Positions 1-12,382 of a DNA stretch of 64,000 nt are shown piece after piece (within the stretch, counting starts at the first letter, position 1; each line of letters starts with the position of its first letter). The stretch covers positions 144,214 to 208,213 of the forward strand of contig NW_022985207.1 in NCBI RefSeq assembly GCF_010093535.1, written 5' to 3'. A model generated the notes under the pieces. The model saw only the letters and a program-made list of their open reading frames with translations. It made no database searches and was not told the DNA's origin. Source of the DNA: Lindgomyces ingoldianus (taxonomy: Eukaryota; Ascomycota; Dothideomycetes; Pleosporales; Lindgomycetaceae). The translations under genes were made by a program, and so were the position numbers.

Positions 1-365
1 AGGCCTTTACCTTAGAAATTAATAATAACCTTAGTATTAATCTTTAGTAATAGAGGCTTATTATTAGGTTACAACTAGTTATTATTTAGTATTATTATAG
101 TGTTATTAGATATAATCTACTACATTAAAAGTAAGTAAAGGGTGTTAGAGGCTATTCTAATTAGATTTTAACTTAAAATATGTAGATAAGGTAAAATGTG
201 TACCTGTAGCATCCTTAGCAGTTTAGAATTAGCTAGTAAGGTTGCACTGCCCTAGTTAGGTGGGTTGGTTAGATTGTTTATTGTGGCGGCTGTGCGCGTA
301 AGCGAGCTGTTACGTAATCATTCCTAATTAGGACTAGCCCCCTTCTTCCTGGAAAGGAAGGCTAA
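1..365 (+). mobile_element. 3' end of an upstream Helitron copy (cut by window start)
   Basis: This stretch matches 10,560-10,957 along its whole length. The AT-rich first part differs mainly by C/T and G/A changes, and the last ~130 bp are nearly identical apart from a 35-bp indel. It contains a perfect hairpin, CTTCCT-GGAA-AGGAAG, at 345-360, followed by CTAA at 362-365, which fits the CTRR end of Helitrons; the next bases are TC, the Helitron 5' start. The match to the second copy runs on nine more bases, to 374, so the true terminus could be there instead. A head-to-tail tandem Helitron is the simplest reading. Confidence 0.5.
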
Positions 366-3099
366 TCTGCTCGTACCCATGTACTGCACTATTCACTCAT
401 TAGGACTAGCTCCTTTCTTGTGCAGTATATAGTCAGCCTAGAGCTCTCTTAAGCTCCTTAGACTTTACAATACACTCGTGCAATCCGCTTTGTTTGGATC
501 TCACTACCTTGTCGACTCGCTTACCATATGACCCCTTCTCAGCTCATGCAAGAATACCACTGAGGAAGGGCGGGGTAGTTCTTCTTTTGATTGGCCAGTA
601 AGATAAGTCACCCCCCGCCGCCACCCCGCACAACCGCTAGCGTCCGTGCGCGTCGACTTGCAACAATCTATCATCAAATATTACACTATCTCTACCGCCA
701 AGCCCTCTCTCCTATTAGTCTGGATATAAGCTGGCTATTAATTTAATTAGTAGAAAATTAGTAACTAAAAAGCTGCGTTACTGTTTGTTTTTAAGCTTTA
801 AGTAATTATTCTACTATGCTACATGCTTAATCTAGTCTTCTTTTTTTTCTATTGTAATTAACTACTGCATAGTTAGAGGTGTAAAAATTACTTTTATAGT
901 GTAATTTTTTCTGCTAAATGTAATTAGCTCTGCTAAGACCTTTTAAGTAAAGCCTACTGCAGGTAAAAAGGGGGTTCTAGAGAATCTCCTCCTAGTTAAG
1001 CAAAACAGTAGTGCAACTTTAGGCTTTAGCTCTACATCTGCTCTAACCTGTTCTAATCTTTCCTAACTAGACATTATCTGCTTTAATACCTTTACAGCCT
1101 TAGTTAACTTTACTTTATAATAATAATAAGTTATAGTAAGCTACTATATTATAGCTATCTATAATGTATATAAGTATATTAAGTTATCTTATGTTATTTA
1201 CTAACCTTTATAAAAGATTATAAAGGCCTTAAGATTACACCTAATATAATATTAGCCTAATATAAAACACTTTTAACTATTTTTTTTTTCTTTAAGCTAT
1301 AAAGCTATACTAATTATATTAAAATTAAAAGCATATTTACATACTATAAACTGTTGCACAGGGGGTAAAAGCTTAGAAGTGTTTTATTACTTAAGATAAT
1401 AAGTTTAGATAGCTTAAATTTTTTCTTATATAAAATTTTTTCTTAAAAGTTTCTAGCCTAATTAAGTCCTTTTTTAAACTTAATAAGAATGCTGTTTTAG
1501 AAAAAGTTATACTTCTAAAAACCTTAAAAAAATAAATTTATTTAGTATAGTATAGGCCTTACTGCGCCTTATTTTAATAGGCAGGATTTTAATTTACTTA
1601 AAGTTAATTTATCTTTAATTTACTTTAACTTTTTTTAATTAGTACTTTTTTTTTTTTAACTTATCCTCCCTTTTTTATTATATAGTGTTATCCCTTTATA
1701 TTATTACTATATAGACTTATTACCTACTTTCTGCCTAGTCTATAATAACTACAGACCTCTCTCTAACTTCTCTACTAATAAAGTTAAAGCTTTCTATTAC
1801 TAGTGTAATAGACATAGCTGTGCAGTATGTTACTTTATTATAATTATTATATTTTTAGCGCTTATATCTAGTTTTATTTAGGCGTGTTAGCTATTAGCTA
1901 ATGTTAACTCTAATGCATAACTCTTAAAACATATTTAAGCTTACGCTACTACAGTCTAATTAGGTCTATGCTAGGGCTAACCTGCACATGCTAGGTGTAA
2001 CACTGCATTAAGTAAAACACTAGTGCTTAATTAATTATTTTATACATATTAAAACCTTTTTAAAACTTTTATGCTTTTTTTTACTTCTTTTATGCTATCT
2101 ATTTAGATCTATTATAATATATAATTAACTTTTTCTAAGTTCTTTACACTAACTTCTACTCCTCTTACACTATCTATATGTATATATTATTATAATATAT
2201 AGCTAACCTTATAAAGACTTATTTAATCTCTACCCTTTTAACACACTTTAGATTAGCCTGCCTTATTCTTATCTATGTGTAGAGATTAGGAGCAACTAAA
2301 GGCTAGTCTTTTATAAGATAATTTGCTAAAGGCATATATTATTACTACTATAAACTATATTACTTTTATTAACTTTAGTTTAATATAGAATCCTATAAGT
2401 AGCTGTCCTAACTATAGTGCCTTTTACTAGCCTAAGAAGCAGGTTAACAAGAGTTAGGCAGATTCTCTTTAGTACTTTATATGTTGCCTAATAAGTAATA
2501 TTAACCTTCTAACCTTTCTAGATCTACTTTTATTCTTATGTTATCTTTTACAGAGTAGGCACTTACTTAGCAAATCTTTTTAAAAGCATTTTTAATTATA
2601 TAACACAGCCTTAGCTTTTATATTAGCTAACTATAAATAAATAAATTAAAGTGCATGTAGCATAGGCATAAAAGTTTTTTAGATTATAAAAGAGATGTAC
2701 TATATATACAGCCTATTAAAGCCTGCTAAGGGGGATGTTTTTTTCTATATATAGCTGTACTTTTATAATCCTGCCTAGGCTAACAGTGCGCGTATAAGGC
2801 ATTAGGCTAATAGTAGTTTTAATCTAACTATACTTACACAGCTACTATAGATAGTTAAGATAAATTATAATAATTCTTAAATTAAGATATATAAAACTGC
2901 ACATAAGCAGTTGCAGTAAGCTTATAAGTAAAATAAAAAATTATAAATTACTTTTAATCTATAACTGCAGTTAATTATATAGGCTAGGGCTAATTAATGT
3001 TAAAAAAACCTACCTATTACTAAAAAAATTACTACTCTAGTCTATAATAAGCTAGTTAAAGATTATAACTAAAATTTTATTTTTTACTACTAACTTAGC

Positions 3100-6000
3100 C
3101 TTAATCTAAGACACTATTAGTCTTTATACTAAAGAATTAAACATACACATGCAGCATATTAGCCTCTCTACTACATTTTAATGTTTCTATAAAGTACCCT
3201 TAGGTTTTACTATAGTTTATAGCTGCGTACTTTACGCATGTCTTACACCTAGAATACTCTAACTAATTCTAAGTATTACTAATTCTACTTATTTCTCTAG
3301 TGTAGTAGTCTTATTATGCCTTTTAATTATAGTCTGTTATTTTAGCAATTTATTATTAACTACTAGGCTTAGTGTAAATAGAGGAAGTTATAGTAGATTA
3401 TAGCAAATTAAAGACAGTTATATGCTAATCTATATTAAGAAGTGTGTAATGCATTAGATTAAGATAACTTTTAAGCTAATTTAGTTAGAATTTAGACTAT
3501 TTTTTCTTTAAGTTACATTAGTAGTAGTTACTTTATTACGCAGTGTTATTAGAACTTTATAGCTATTATTTAAAAGCTTAGTTAACCTACTTTGTTTATT
3601 ACTTTTACTGCTAATTCTAAATAGCTAGAGTTAGAGTAGGAGATTAGTACATTCTTTTAGCTATTAAATTAGCTAGATCTAGTTGCACGCGTTTTTAAGC
3701 TATGTCTTAACTCCCTTCTTACAGACCTCTAGACTAACTATGTATTTAGCTAGTATACTAGTATTATGTATACTATTAAGTACTAGAAGTAGGGTTTACT
3801 TTATGCTTATATTTTACTTTTTTTATATTATAATTACTATAATTAGTTTCTTAATCTAAACTTTATTAATTAAGTTATATAGGCTAAGCTTTTTATAAAG
3901 GCTTAAAATTTAAATAAAGTCTTAAGTAACATTATTAAAACTACTATAATTTATAGGCTATGTAGAACCTTAAATCCTAGCATGCCTTATATGTAGACTA
4001 TAGAGCGTTCTCTCTAAGTAACCTGTTAGAAGCAATTTCTAAAGAAATACACTAATAAAACTTTAGTTAGTAGAGACAGTTATTTTATATATTAGCGTTA
4101 ACCTAGTTTAACTTAAGTTATAAAGTGTTATAGTTAAAATATTATAGTTAATAATTACTAAGTAGTGCCTTATAGTTTATACTTTTTATGTAAGTATAAC
4201 GCACATGTTAACATAAAGGTCTGTGCTTTTATAAAGTTAGTTAAATATATATATAAGTATATTTATAAAGGCACTAATTAGGTTGTTATCTGTATCTAGT
4301 AAGAGGACAAAGTTGCCTAGTATCTAAACATGCGCTATATTAGACTAACTAAGGCTATTTAGTAATTAATAAAGTTTAAAGTTTATAAGAAAAAGCTTTT
4401 TATTATTTAATTAGCAGTGCATTTACTAAGACAGCATATAGTTACTTTTTATAATAAGAATAGTGCTAAATAGGTAGAGATTATAGTTAAATAAAAAAGA
4501 TTATTATTAATAAAATAGTTAAAGTATAATGCCTTTTATATAAATAGGTGTAATCTTTTTTACTAAAACTTTCTAACCTAGTATTATTAGAATCTAAGGA
4601 AAGACAGTAGTAAATAGACTTAGTTTTAACATAATTAGTACTCTATTAGTTATGTCTACTTTTGCAGTTCTTTCTTTAAAAAGTGTTTCTATCTTAAGAT
4701 GCTTTTTACATAAATTCTAGGTGTAATTAGTTTTAAACATTTTTATATAGTTAATAGTTAAATCTAACTTACTTTTAAAAACACTTATTTAGCTTTTAAT
4801 CTCTTAGTTAAGAATAAATTATAGTAGTATATATTTTTTAAGCTTTAGCATTTAGCACTTACTTTTAAGTTACATTGCGTTTTCCTCTAGGCCCTAGTCT
4901 TTAAAAATATAGGTAATTTTATAGTGTTATAGAATAAGTTCTTTTAATATTTATCTAACAACCTGCCTCTTTACTTAGAATAAATAGTGTTGCCCCCTAG
5001 TATTACTAATTTTATAAAAGATCTGTGCTTATAGCTAATTAACTAAGCTATGCTTAAGTTATTTAAAAAGAACTTTTCTAATTTTAATATGCCTATGCTA
5101 TAAGGATATTAAGTGCAGAAAGCTGTTAATCTATTAGTTACTAAGTAGCTTAATTATAATGCTATAAAGTAAAATTTTAATTATACTAATACATATAATA
5201 AGCTAAATAAGGCCTAACTAAAAGTTTTTTATGCTATTACTTAGTTTATTTTTACTATGCTGTAATTTAGTTGCTACTTTATTTAAAGCCTTAGCAGAAC
5301 TAAAAAGACCTTTTTATATAAGACTATTTACACTTATTTTTAGACCTAATGTAAGATTATTTTATGCATAGCATTATCTAGCATTGCTGCGCTCCTCCTT
5401 TCTAGCAGCTGCACTGCTTATTATTAGTTTAAAATACTTATTAATATTAAAGACAGATCTACCTGCTTTATGCGTGTAAACTCTTCTACTACAGACCTTA
5501 TTTATTAGACAGATTTAATTATATAAGATAAGGTTTTAATATAGCACTAGTACTACTTTAAAGTAGTTAACTATACACTATAAAATATTATAAAGAACAA
5601 CTCCCTATTTAAAGGTATCTTAGTGCTATTAGAAGGGGACTTTACCTAGATCCTTCCTGTTGTTTTGCGCAGTAGAAGGTTACAAACTATACAAGCCTAC
5701 CTTTAAAACTTCTATTTATAGCTATACTTTACTATTCTACAGCTAACAGAGAATATAAAGATAAAGCAGAGACCTGCTAACTAAGAATATGCTTAGTAGA
5801 TATTAAACTTAGCTAAGCATAATAAGAAGTCTGTTACGCTTCTTCTTAAGATCTAGCAGTTTTAGTCTGTATCTGCATTCTATTCCTATATCTATCTATT
5901 TAATCTACTTTAGAAACTTACTAACCTAGAAGTCTATACTTCTTTATTAAAGTAAAAGTGTATATTAGCAGTCTAAAATAACACTATTAATTTTTTAAAT

Positions 6001-6588
6001 AACTTTTTATTTAAGCGCTTTAAAAGTGTTGTAATAGAATTTTACTTTACTAATAAAGTCTACTAATCTTTTTTAAATAGAATTAATTAACTACTAAAAA
6101 ACTTACTCTAAAGCTTTAATCTGCCTAGCTTCCCTTTATCTACTTTATAACTAAAGGTTAGTGTTTCTGTTATGCTCTTGCGTAATCTAGATTTAAAGTA
6201 AGAATTATGTAACAGCACATGTCTTATAGTTACTGCTATTAGCTAGACAGCGCCTTTCTTTATTAGTAGGATACTTAGTAGTAAGTTTAATAGTTAAATT
6301 TAAATAATTACACATGTAAAGTTAGTGTCTAAGAATAATAATGCCTTACCTTTTTTAATTATTTAGTATTAGATTCTAGTCTAACTCTATTTTACTATGT
6401 CTATTAACAAGTTACAAGGTTAGTTGCTTAAGATTATTAGTGTTAACCTACAACATTTTATCTTTACTTATAGCTAGTTATATGTAGCTCTTTTACATGT
6501 TACTACTATATCTAGCATCTCTATTCTAATTCTGCCTAGTTTAATAGGCAAGGTAGTTAATATTATGTATCTTAAAGTTATTTTATAA
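3100..6588 (+). pseudogene. Helitron Rep-PIF1 helicase (RepHel), killed by RIP
   Basis: One reading frame (codons starting at positions of the form 3n+1) shows Helitron motifs in the right order. An N-terminal region with QQFI-like residues lies near 3,350. The Rep domain with ITFTAN follows near 3,600, then DLVARVF near 3,690. The HUH site is at 3,802-3,810. A VVPYS...KYNAHVN...KYIYKYIYKG block lies at about 4,160-4,270. A YLNMRYIRLT...VHL segment is near 4,320-4,430. The Walker A position is at 5,287-5,310. A LEGDF...ILPVV motif III lies at about 5,630-5,665, and SINKLQG with YVALLHVTT at 6,400-6,510. The frame ends at a natural stop, 6,586-6,588. All lesions I saw are transitions making stops or missense changes; the frame needs no indel from 3,145 to the end. 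The two HUH histidines read as tyrosine (TAT). The start is not determined. Confidence 0.85.
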
Positions 6589-9500
6589 ACTGCTCTATAC
6601 AGTGCATGTACATTTCTGCCCTGCTACTATATTTGCTTTATTAGTAATGTCTGCTTTTATTATAATTATATTAGTCCTGCGCTATTCTATTTTAGGCAGT
6701 GCCTCTAGAAATCTAGTTTTAGCTTTGTGTAATAACAGATCTAGCCTTAGCCCTTTTAAATTAGGTTTAATCTTTTTTAATTTACTATAATACTTTTTTC
6801 TTACTTTTTACTTACTATATTATACTTTTTATTATTTTGCTTTCTATCTACTTACTATGTTACTCTTTATATACACATCTACTAGGGCTATTTTGCCTTC
6901 TAACCTTCCTGTACATAAAGAGCCTATTAGGCCTATAGCTGTTATGCTAAGTATTAAGTAGTAAATATTTATTTAAAAGATGCTTAATTAGCATTACATT
7001 ATAACTACCTACTTTACCTGCATTAATTATAGTCTAACTAGATAAAAGAAGAGAAGTATTAGCTATACCTACTTTAATATAAGCTACTTTTATGCTACTT
7101 TATTATATAGGCTAATTTTCTTATAGAACTAAAACCTTTATTATTCTTTTACTATTCTGCCTAAGTATAATATTCTCTTTTTTAACTTTAACTACAACCT
7201 AAACTAGCTTTTTATTAATAATAAAAGTGCAATAAATTAGTGTTAGTAGGGCTGTTACTACAGCCTCTACCTGCCCTATTTAGGGCGGCTTTAGTCCTAG
7301 ATGTAGTTCCCCTCTACTGTTGTCTAGGAGTAGCTGCTCTAGAATAGACTAGTTTATAGTTAGGTAGTAGGTAATCTACTAGATGCTACCTAATTTTATC
7401 TACTTTATATATAAAACTATAACATAAAGCTTCTAAGGCTTATATTTTATAATACTAAGGTAGTTAAACTAAAAAACCTATATTCTAAGCTTAACTTCTA
7501 TTTCTAGCATACTTTTTAGCTAAAGCATAGGCGTGCAAAGTTAGAAGAATAGTATACATTAAAGAACTCTTTTTATTAGGTTTAGCTTAATGCTTATTAA
7601 GTATATTATTTTAACTAGTCTTTAATCTTTTTTAATTATACTTTAGATTTATTATAATTTTAAATGCTTTATATATTATTTATTAGCATAACATCTTTAG
7701 TTATTACTAAAAAATTATAAGCTAAAGTATAAAAATACTTTTTTACTTTTAATAAAGTTAATATCTAGTCTTACTTTTTTTTTTTTATAAGCTACTATAA
7801 TAGTAGCATGTTACAGAATCTCTAATTAGTGTAGATCTATTATTAGGCAATTAGGCGCATAGATTAGGCTTATTAGCACTAGTCTAGTTAGAAAAGAAAG
7901 GCAGATAATTAATATTAAAAGTAAAAAAAAATATTTTACTAATTAAATTAACAAAGATACTACTTACTCTAAAAAGTTAAAAAAGTTTATAAGTGTTTAG
8001 AGTTTTAAGCTTTAGCATTATTTTTTTAAAAGTTTTAATAATATATAGCTACTAATTTACTTTATATTTATTATAAGAATAGTTATGTGCAGCCTATAAT
8101 CTAATTATATTAGCTACTTATTATAAGATTATAAACGCTGTCTTTTATATAGTAGGTATATTATTACAAGGTTAATCTATTAACTCTAGTAAAAAAAGTA
8201 TTAGTAAGTGTAGTGTTAGAGTAAACTGCTGCCACACTAACTTACATCTATCTAAAAAATAAACTAACTATCTAAACTTAGCAAACTAAAAGTAACTTTA
8301 CTAACTTTATTTAATGCTTTTAAGGTCTACTCTAATTAGTCTAGAAAAAATACTAATAATTATTAAGCCTATGCTTACACTTTTTAAAGAATTTTTTTTT
8401 CTTTAGTGTGCTTTTTATAAGGATAGTTATATTAGTGTAGCCTAGATTATTTACTATAGTCTTAACTTTTTTTTTCTTAATATTGCCTAACTTTAACTAG
8501 ATTAAGTGTTTATTATAAAATTATTTTATAGTTAATTAGGTCTTAACTTTTTTAATAAATAAAAAGTTAGAACTTAAAAAAGTGTTAGCAGAAACTTTTA
8601 TATTATTAGCAGCTATAAACTTTTTATTATTAGTATCTTTTAAGTCCTTATCTTCTTTAGATTAACTTTTAGCTATGTTAGTATTATTTATAAGCCCTTT
8701 TACTTCTTTTTTATTACTATTAGCTAGGCCCTTTTTAGCATTAAAAGCTATGCTAACGTCTACTACTATGTTAAACTAGAATAATAAAGACTGCATTACT
8801 TTGCTAAGTTTTATGCACTTATTTATTATAAGTTTTATTATATCTTTAATCTAGTCCTAGACTTAACTAAACTAAGACTATAGTAATTTATTATTTATAA
8901 AAATTACTTCTTAAAATAACTTAATTATAATTAGTAGGGCTATGTACATATTTTGCTGTATAGGCTAGGCTCTAGTTCTTAGAACTTAGTAACTAAATAA
9001 GTTAATTATAAAGGCTATAACTAAATTATAAGAAATAGTAAGTTTATTATAAATTAGAACTAAAGTAGCTTTTTAAGGGCTTAGATCTACCTTAGTTAAA
9101 GCTAATCTAGGCCCTTTTAGTGTTAGGGTGGATGTTAGCATAGCTAGACCCTTTTATAGAGTAGGGATGCTCTTTAGAGAGGTAGTAATATCTTTAGGCA
9201 TTACTTTTTTTTTCTTTAGCTAATAAACTTTGTTTTATTTAATAAATTTAGTTTAATTTACTAATATATATTAGTATTTAAGTATATCTTATTTAAAAAG
9301 AGAATAACTTACTTTAAAAATTATAACTTTTACTTTTTATACTATAGTAATAATTTGCATAACTATAGCTAAAATAGTTAGAGATATATATATAGTAGAT
9401 AAACTTACTATTTTTTTTAAGCATTTTTAGCAAAGATCTTATAAAATCTAACCTACTATAAAGGCTACTAGTGCCTTAGCTACTTTAGGGCGTGTAACTT

Positions 9501-10559
9501 TAATTAAAACTAAGTTAAAGCTATTCTAAAAAAAATTAACTTATGTATACACTATAATAATCTAATTTATTTACATCTTAACTAACTTTAAATAGGCTGT
9601 TATAACTTTTATATTTAGATTTTTTATAAACTTAAAGTCTATTAGGCGCCTAGAGAGTCTTATTATTTTTATAGTAGTCTAGACTCTTTTATATAGCAGC
9701 TTTAAATTAATAATTTTATATAAATTAGTGTTCTTTATAAAAGAGTTAGACTACTTAGATTTACTACTTAAAAGTTTAAGCTAAGGTATAATCTTTTTTT
9801 TTTTTTTACTTTTAGTTAGCTTTAACCTAGCTTTAGCTAGATCTATCTAATAAAGTAAAATAATTAAGGTTAGAGCAGGTAGAGCCTAACCTATGCTATA
9901 TCTGTAATGTCTATACTAGAAATATAGTGGCATAAACTGCTGCTAGAAAGGGTACAGTCTGCCTAAAGTAAATAAAGGTGCTTTATGTTAAGGCTACTAG
10001 GTGTTCTAGTACAGACTCTAAGCCTACAGATATTAACCCTAGGCCTGTAGATATAGACCTTGCAGTAGTAAATATAGTCTGCAACTTAGCTAACAGGCAA
10101 ATTACTACTAATGTTTTTTATAGCTAAATATAAGTTAAATATAAGTAAAAGTAGGCTATAAAAAGATATTATTAGTTTAATTTTTTTTTAAGTTATATTA
10201 ATCTAGATTAATCTAGATTTACTTACACTTTTACTATACTATTACTAACTCTAATCTTAGCTGCTCTATAAGCTGTCTAGTCTAGTCTAGCTAAAGGCGC
10301 AGGCAGGCACTGTCTAGTTTAGTCCTGCCTGCAATGCTATTAGACTTAGGCAAGACTACGTGTCTTCTAGTTAGGACATATTAGGCATAAAAGGTAAAAA
10401 AGTAGGTTCTAATAATATATTATCTAATAAAGTAAGTTTATTATTATCTAGCGCCTTTATTTTTTCTAATTAGCCTTAGATTATAACATGTGTAAAGTAA
10501 AACTTACTATTACTATTAGCACTAGCCTTTTTAGCTAAGAGGTCTTAGCTTCTAGTTAA
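6589..10559. other. Gene-free 3' half of the Helitron
   Basis: About 4 kb of AT-rich, TpA-rich sequence downstream of the RepHel stop. I recognise no further protein motif; the 62-codon open frame at 6,602-6,790 is out of frame with RepHel and resembles nothing known to me. Slightly GC-richer patches lie near 7,250-7,390 and 9,900-10,110 and could be remnants of captured sequence. Confidence 0.5.
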
Positions 10560-10966
10560 GCCTTTACTTTAAAAATTAATAATAACTTTAGTATTAATCT
10601 TTAGTAATAGAGGCTTATTATTAAGTTATAACTAGTTATTATTTAGTGTTATTATAGCATTATTAAATATAATCTACTGTGTTAGAAGTAAGTAAAGAGT
10701 GTTAGAGGCTATTTTAATTAAATTTTAACCTAAAACATGTAGATAAGGTAAGATATGTACCTGTAGCGTCTTTAGCAGTTTAGGATTAGCTAGTAAGGTC
10801 GCACTGCCCTAGTTAGGTGGGTTGGTGGGCGTGGCAGGAGGAGATGTGAAGCTGGGTTGGTTAGATTGTTTATTGTGGCGGCCGTGCGCGTAAGCGAGCT
10901 GTTACGTAATCATTCCTAATTAGGACTAGCCCCCTTCTTCCTGGAAAGGAAGGCTAATCTGCTCGT
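10560..10966 (+). repeat. Second copy of the Helitron terminal sequence
   Basis: Direct repeat of 3-374. The hairpin and CTAA are repeated, with CTAA at 10,954-10,957, followed by the same TCTGCTCGT; similarity stops at 10,966. Relative to the first copy it has about 35 extra bp around 10,826-10,860 (starting GGGCGTGGCAGG), ending in a repeated GGTTGGTTAG context. Confidence 0.8.
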
Positions 10967-10992
10967 TATTATCAACACCACAACTTAATTAT

Positions 10993-11222
10993 CTACAAAT
11001 CAATACATGTTCCCCTAAGACTAATGACCCTCTTAGTCGTTGCCCGTGGTTTGGACTTCTCACGGGCAATGGCGACGGCTTGAGCCTTCTTCATATCTTC
11101 AATCCGTGCAAACAGCTTGTTCTTGTCCATTACCACCTTAACCCTCTTGATCAAATGGGAGCTGCGGCGACTGAGGGGGTTGCAAGATAAGTACCGGTAC
11201 CTAACCCTAAACCCAACCCCCC
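10993..11222 (-). pseudogene. C-terminal tail of a pogo/Fot-like DDE transposase, cut by gap
   Basis: On the minus strand an open frame runs from the gap edge to a TAG at 10,995-10,993. The end reads as a basic, charged helix (KNKLFARIEDMKKAQ...) followed by KPRATTKRV. This resembles the coiled, Lys/Arg-rich tails of fungal pogo/Fot1-type transposases and the similar tail at 12,479-12,873. No catalytic DDE residue is visible because the rest lies in the gap. It could equally be the end of another charged protein. Composition is normal, not RIP-like. Confidence 0.35.
11201..11222 (+). repeat. Short telomere-like tract at gap edge
   Basis: CTAACCCTAAACCCAACC followed by a C run, directly against the N gap. 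It is a degenerate version of the fungal CCCTAA telomere repeat, about three units long. Confidence 0.5.
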
Positions 11223-12207
11223 NNNNNNNNNNNNNNNNNNNNNNNNNNNNNNNNNNNNNNNNNNNNNNNNNNNNNNNNNNNNNNNNNNNNNNNNNNNNNN
11301 NNNNNNNNNNNNNNNNNNNNNNNNNNNNNNNNNNNNNNNNNNNNNNNNNNNNNNNNNNNNNNNNNNNNNNNNNNNNNNNNNNNNNNNNNNNNNNNNNNNN
11401 NNNNNNNNNNNNNNNNNNNNNNNNNNNNNNNNNNNNNNNNNNNNNNNNNNNNNNNNNNNNNNNNNNNNNNNNNNNNNNNNNNNNNNNNNNNNNNNNNNNN
11501 NNNNNNNNNNNNNNNNNNNNNNNNNNNNNNNNNNNNNNNNNNNNNNNNNNNNNNNNNNNNNNNNNNNNNNNNNNNNNNNNNNNNNNNNNNNNNNNNNNNN
11601 NNNNNNNNNNNNNNNNNNNNNNNNNNNNNNNNNNNNNNNNNNNNNNNNNNNNNNNNNNNNNNNNNNNNNNNNNNNNNNNNNNNNNNNNNNNNNNNNNNNN
11701 NNNNNNNNNNNNNNNNNNNNNNNNNNNNNNNNNNNNNNNNNNNNNNNNNNNNNNNNNNNNNNNNNNNNNNNNNNNNNNNNNNNNNNNNNNNNNNNNNNNN
11801 NNNNNNNNNNNNNNNNNNNNNNNNNNNNNNNNNNNNNNNNNNNNNNNNNNNNNNNNNNNNNNNNNNNNNNNNNNNNNNNNNNNNNNNNNNNNNNNNNNNN
11901 NNNNNNNNNNNNNNNNNNNNNNNNNNNNNNNNNNNNNNNNNNNNNNNNNNNNNNNNNNNNNNNNNNNNNNNNNNNNNNNNNNNNNNNNNNNNNNNNNNNN
12001 NNNNNNNNNNNNNNNNNNNNNNNNNNNNNNNNNNNNNNNNNNNNNNNNNNNNNNNNNNNNNNNNNNNNNNNNNNNNNNNNNNNNNNNNNNNNNNNNNNNN
12101 NNNNNNNNNNNNNNNNNNNNNNNNNNNNNNNNNNNNNNNNNNNNNNNNNNNNNNNNNNNNNNNNNNNNNNNNNNNNNNNNNNNNNNNNNNNNNNNNNNNN
12201 NNNNNNN
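11223..12207. other. Assembly gap (985 N)
   Basis: Run of N; sequence unknown. Any open frame drawn across it is meaningless. Confidence 0.99.
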
Positions 12208-12382
12208 TTTAAGAATAATCCTACACTATACTAACACTTATACGCCAGCAGGTTCCGCTTCATTCGCTGACAAAGGGACACTGAACACTTAGAGGAGAGA
12301 GCCTCAAGAATACTTGCTACTTACTAAATACAAGAGGTATAGGAGAGTTCGCTAGGAAAATACAGAGAGATAGATATTTTAC

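Larger units (their letters stand above)
366..10957 (+). mobile_element. RIP-degraded autonomous Helitron
   Basis: A block of about 10.6 kb lies between two copies of the same terminal sequence. It carries a degenerate Rep/helicase coding region on the + strand (see 3,100-6,588). Base composition is strongly AT with TpA excess and nonsense codons of the CAA/CAG-to-TAA/TAG kind, typical of repeat-induced point mutation. The GC-richer segments near both ends (about 240-720 and 10,790-10,966) are much less mutated. The exact 5' start (366 or about 375) and 3' end (10,957 or 10,966) are inferred from the repeat boundaries and hairpin. No intact open frame remains. Confidence 0.72.

Noticed and set aside
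308..480. Solo LTR starting TGTTACGTAATC
   Set aside because: Looks like an LTR start, but no matching CA end or target duplication was found, and the shared part ends at 374; the Helitron-end reading fits better.
6602..6790. 62-codon frame inside the Helitron
   Set aside because: Lies after the RepHel stop in a different frame, in RIP-mutated DNA; no motif.
11117..12292. 391-codon open frame across the first gap
   Set aside because: Almost all of it is N; the real bases at either end belong to the minus-strand transposase tail and a spacer.
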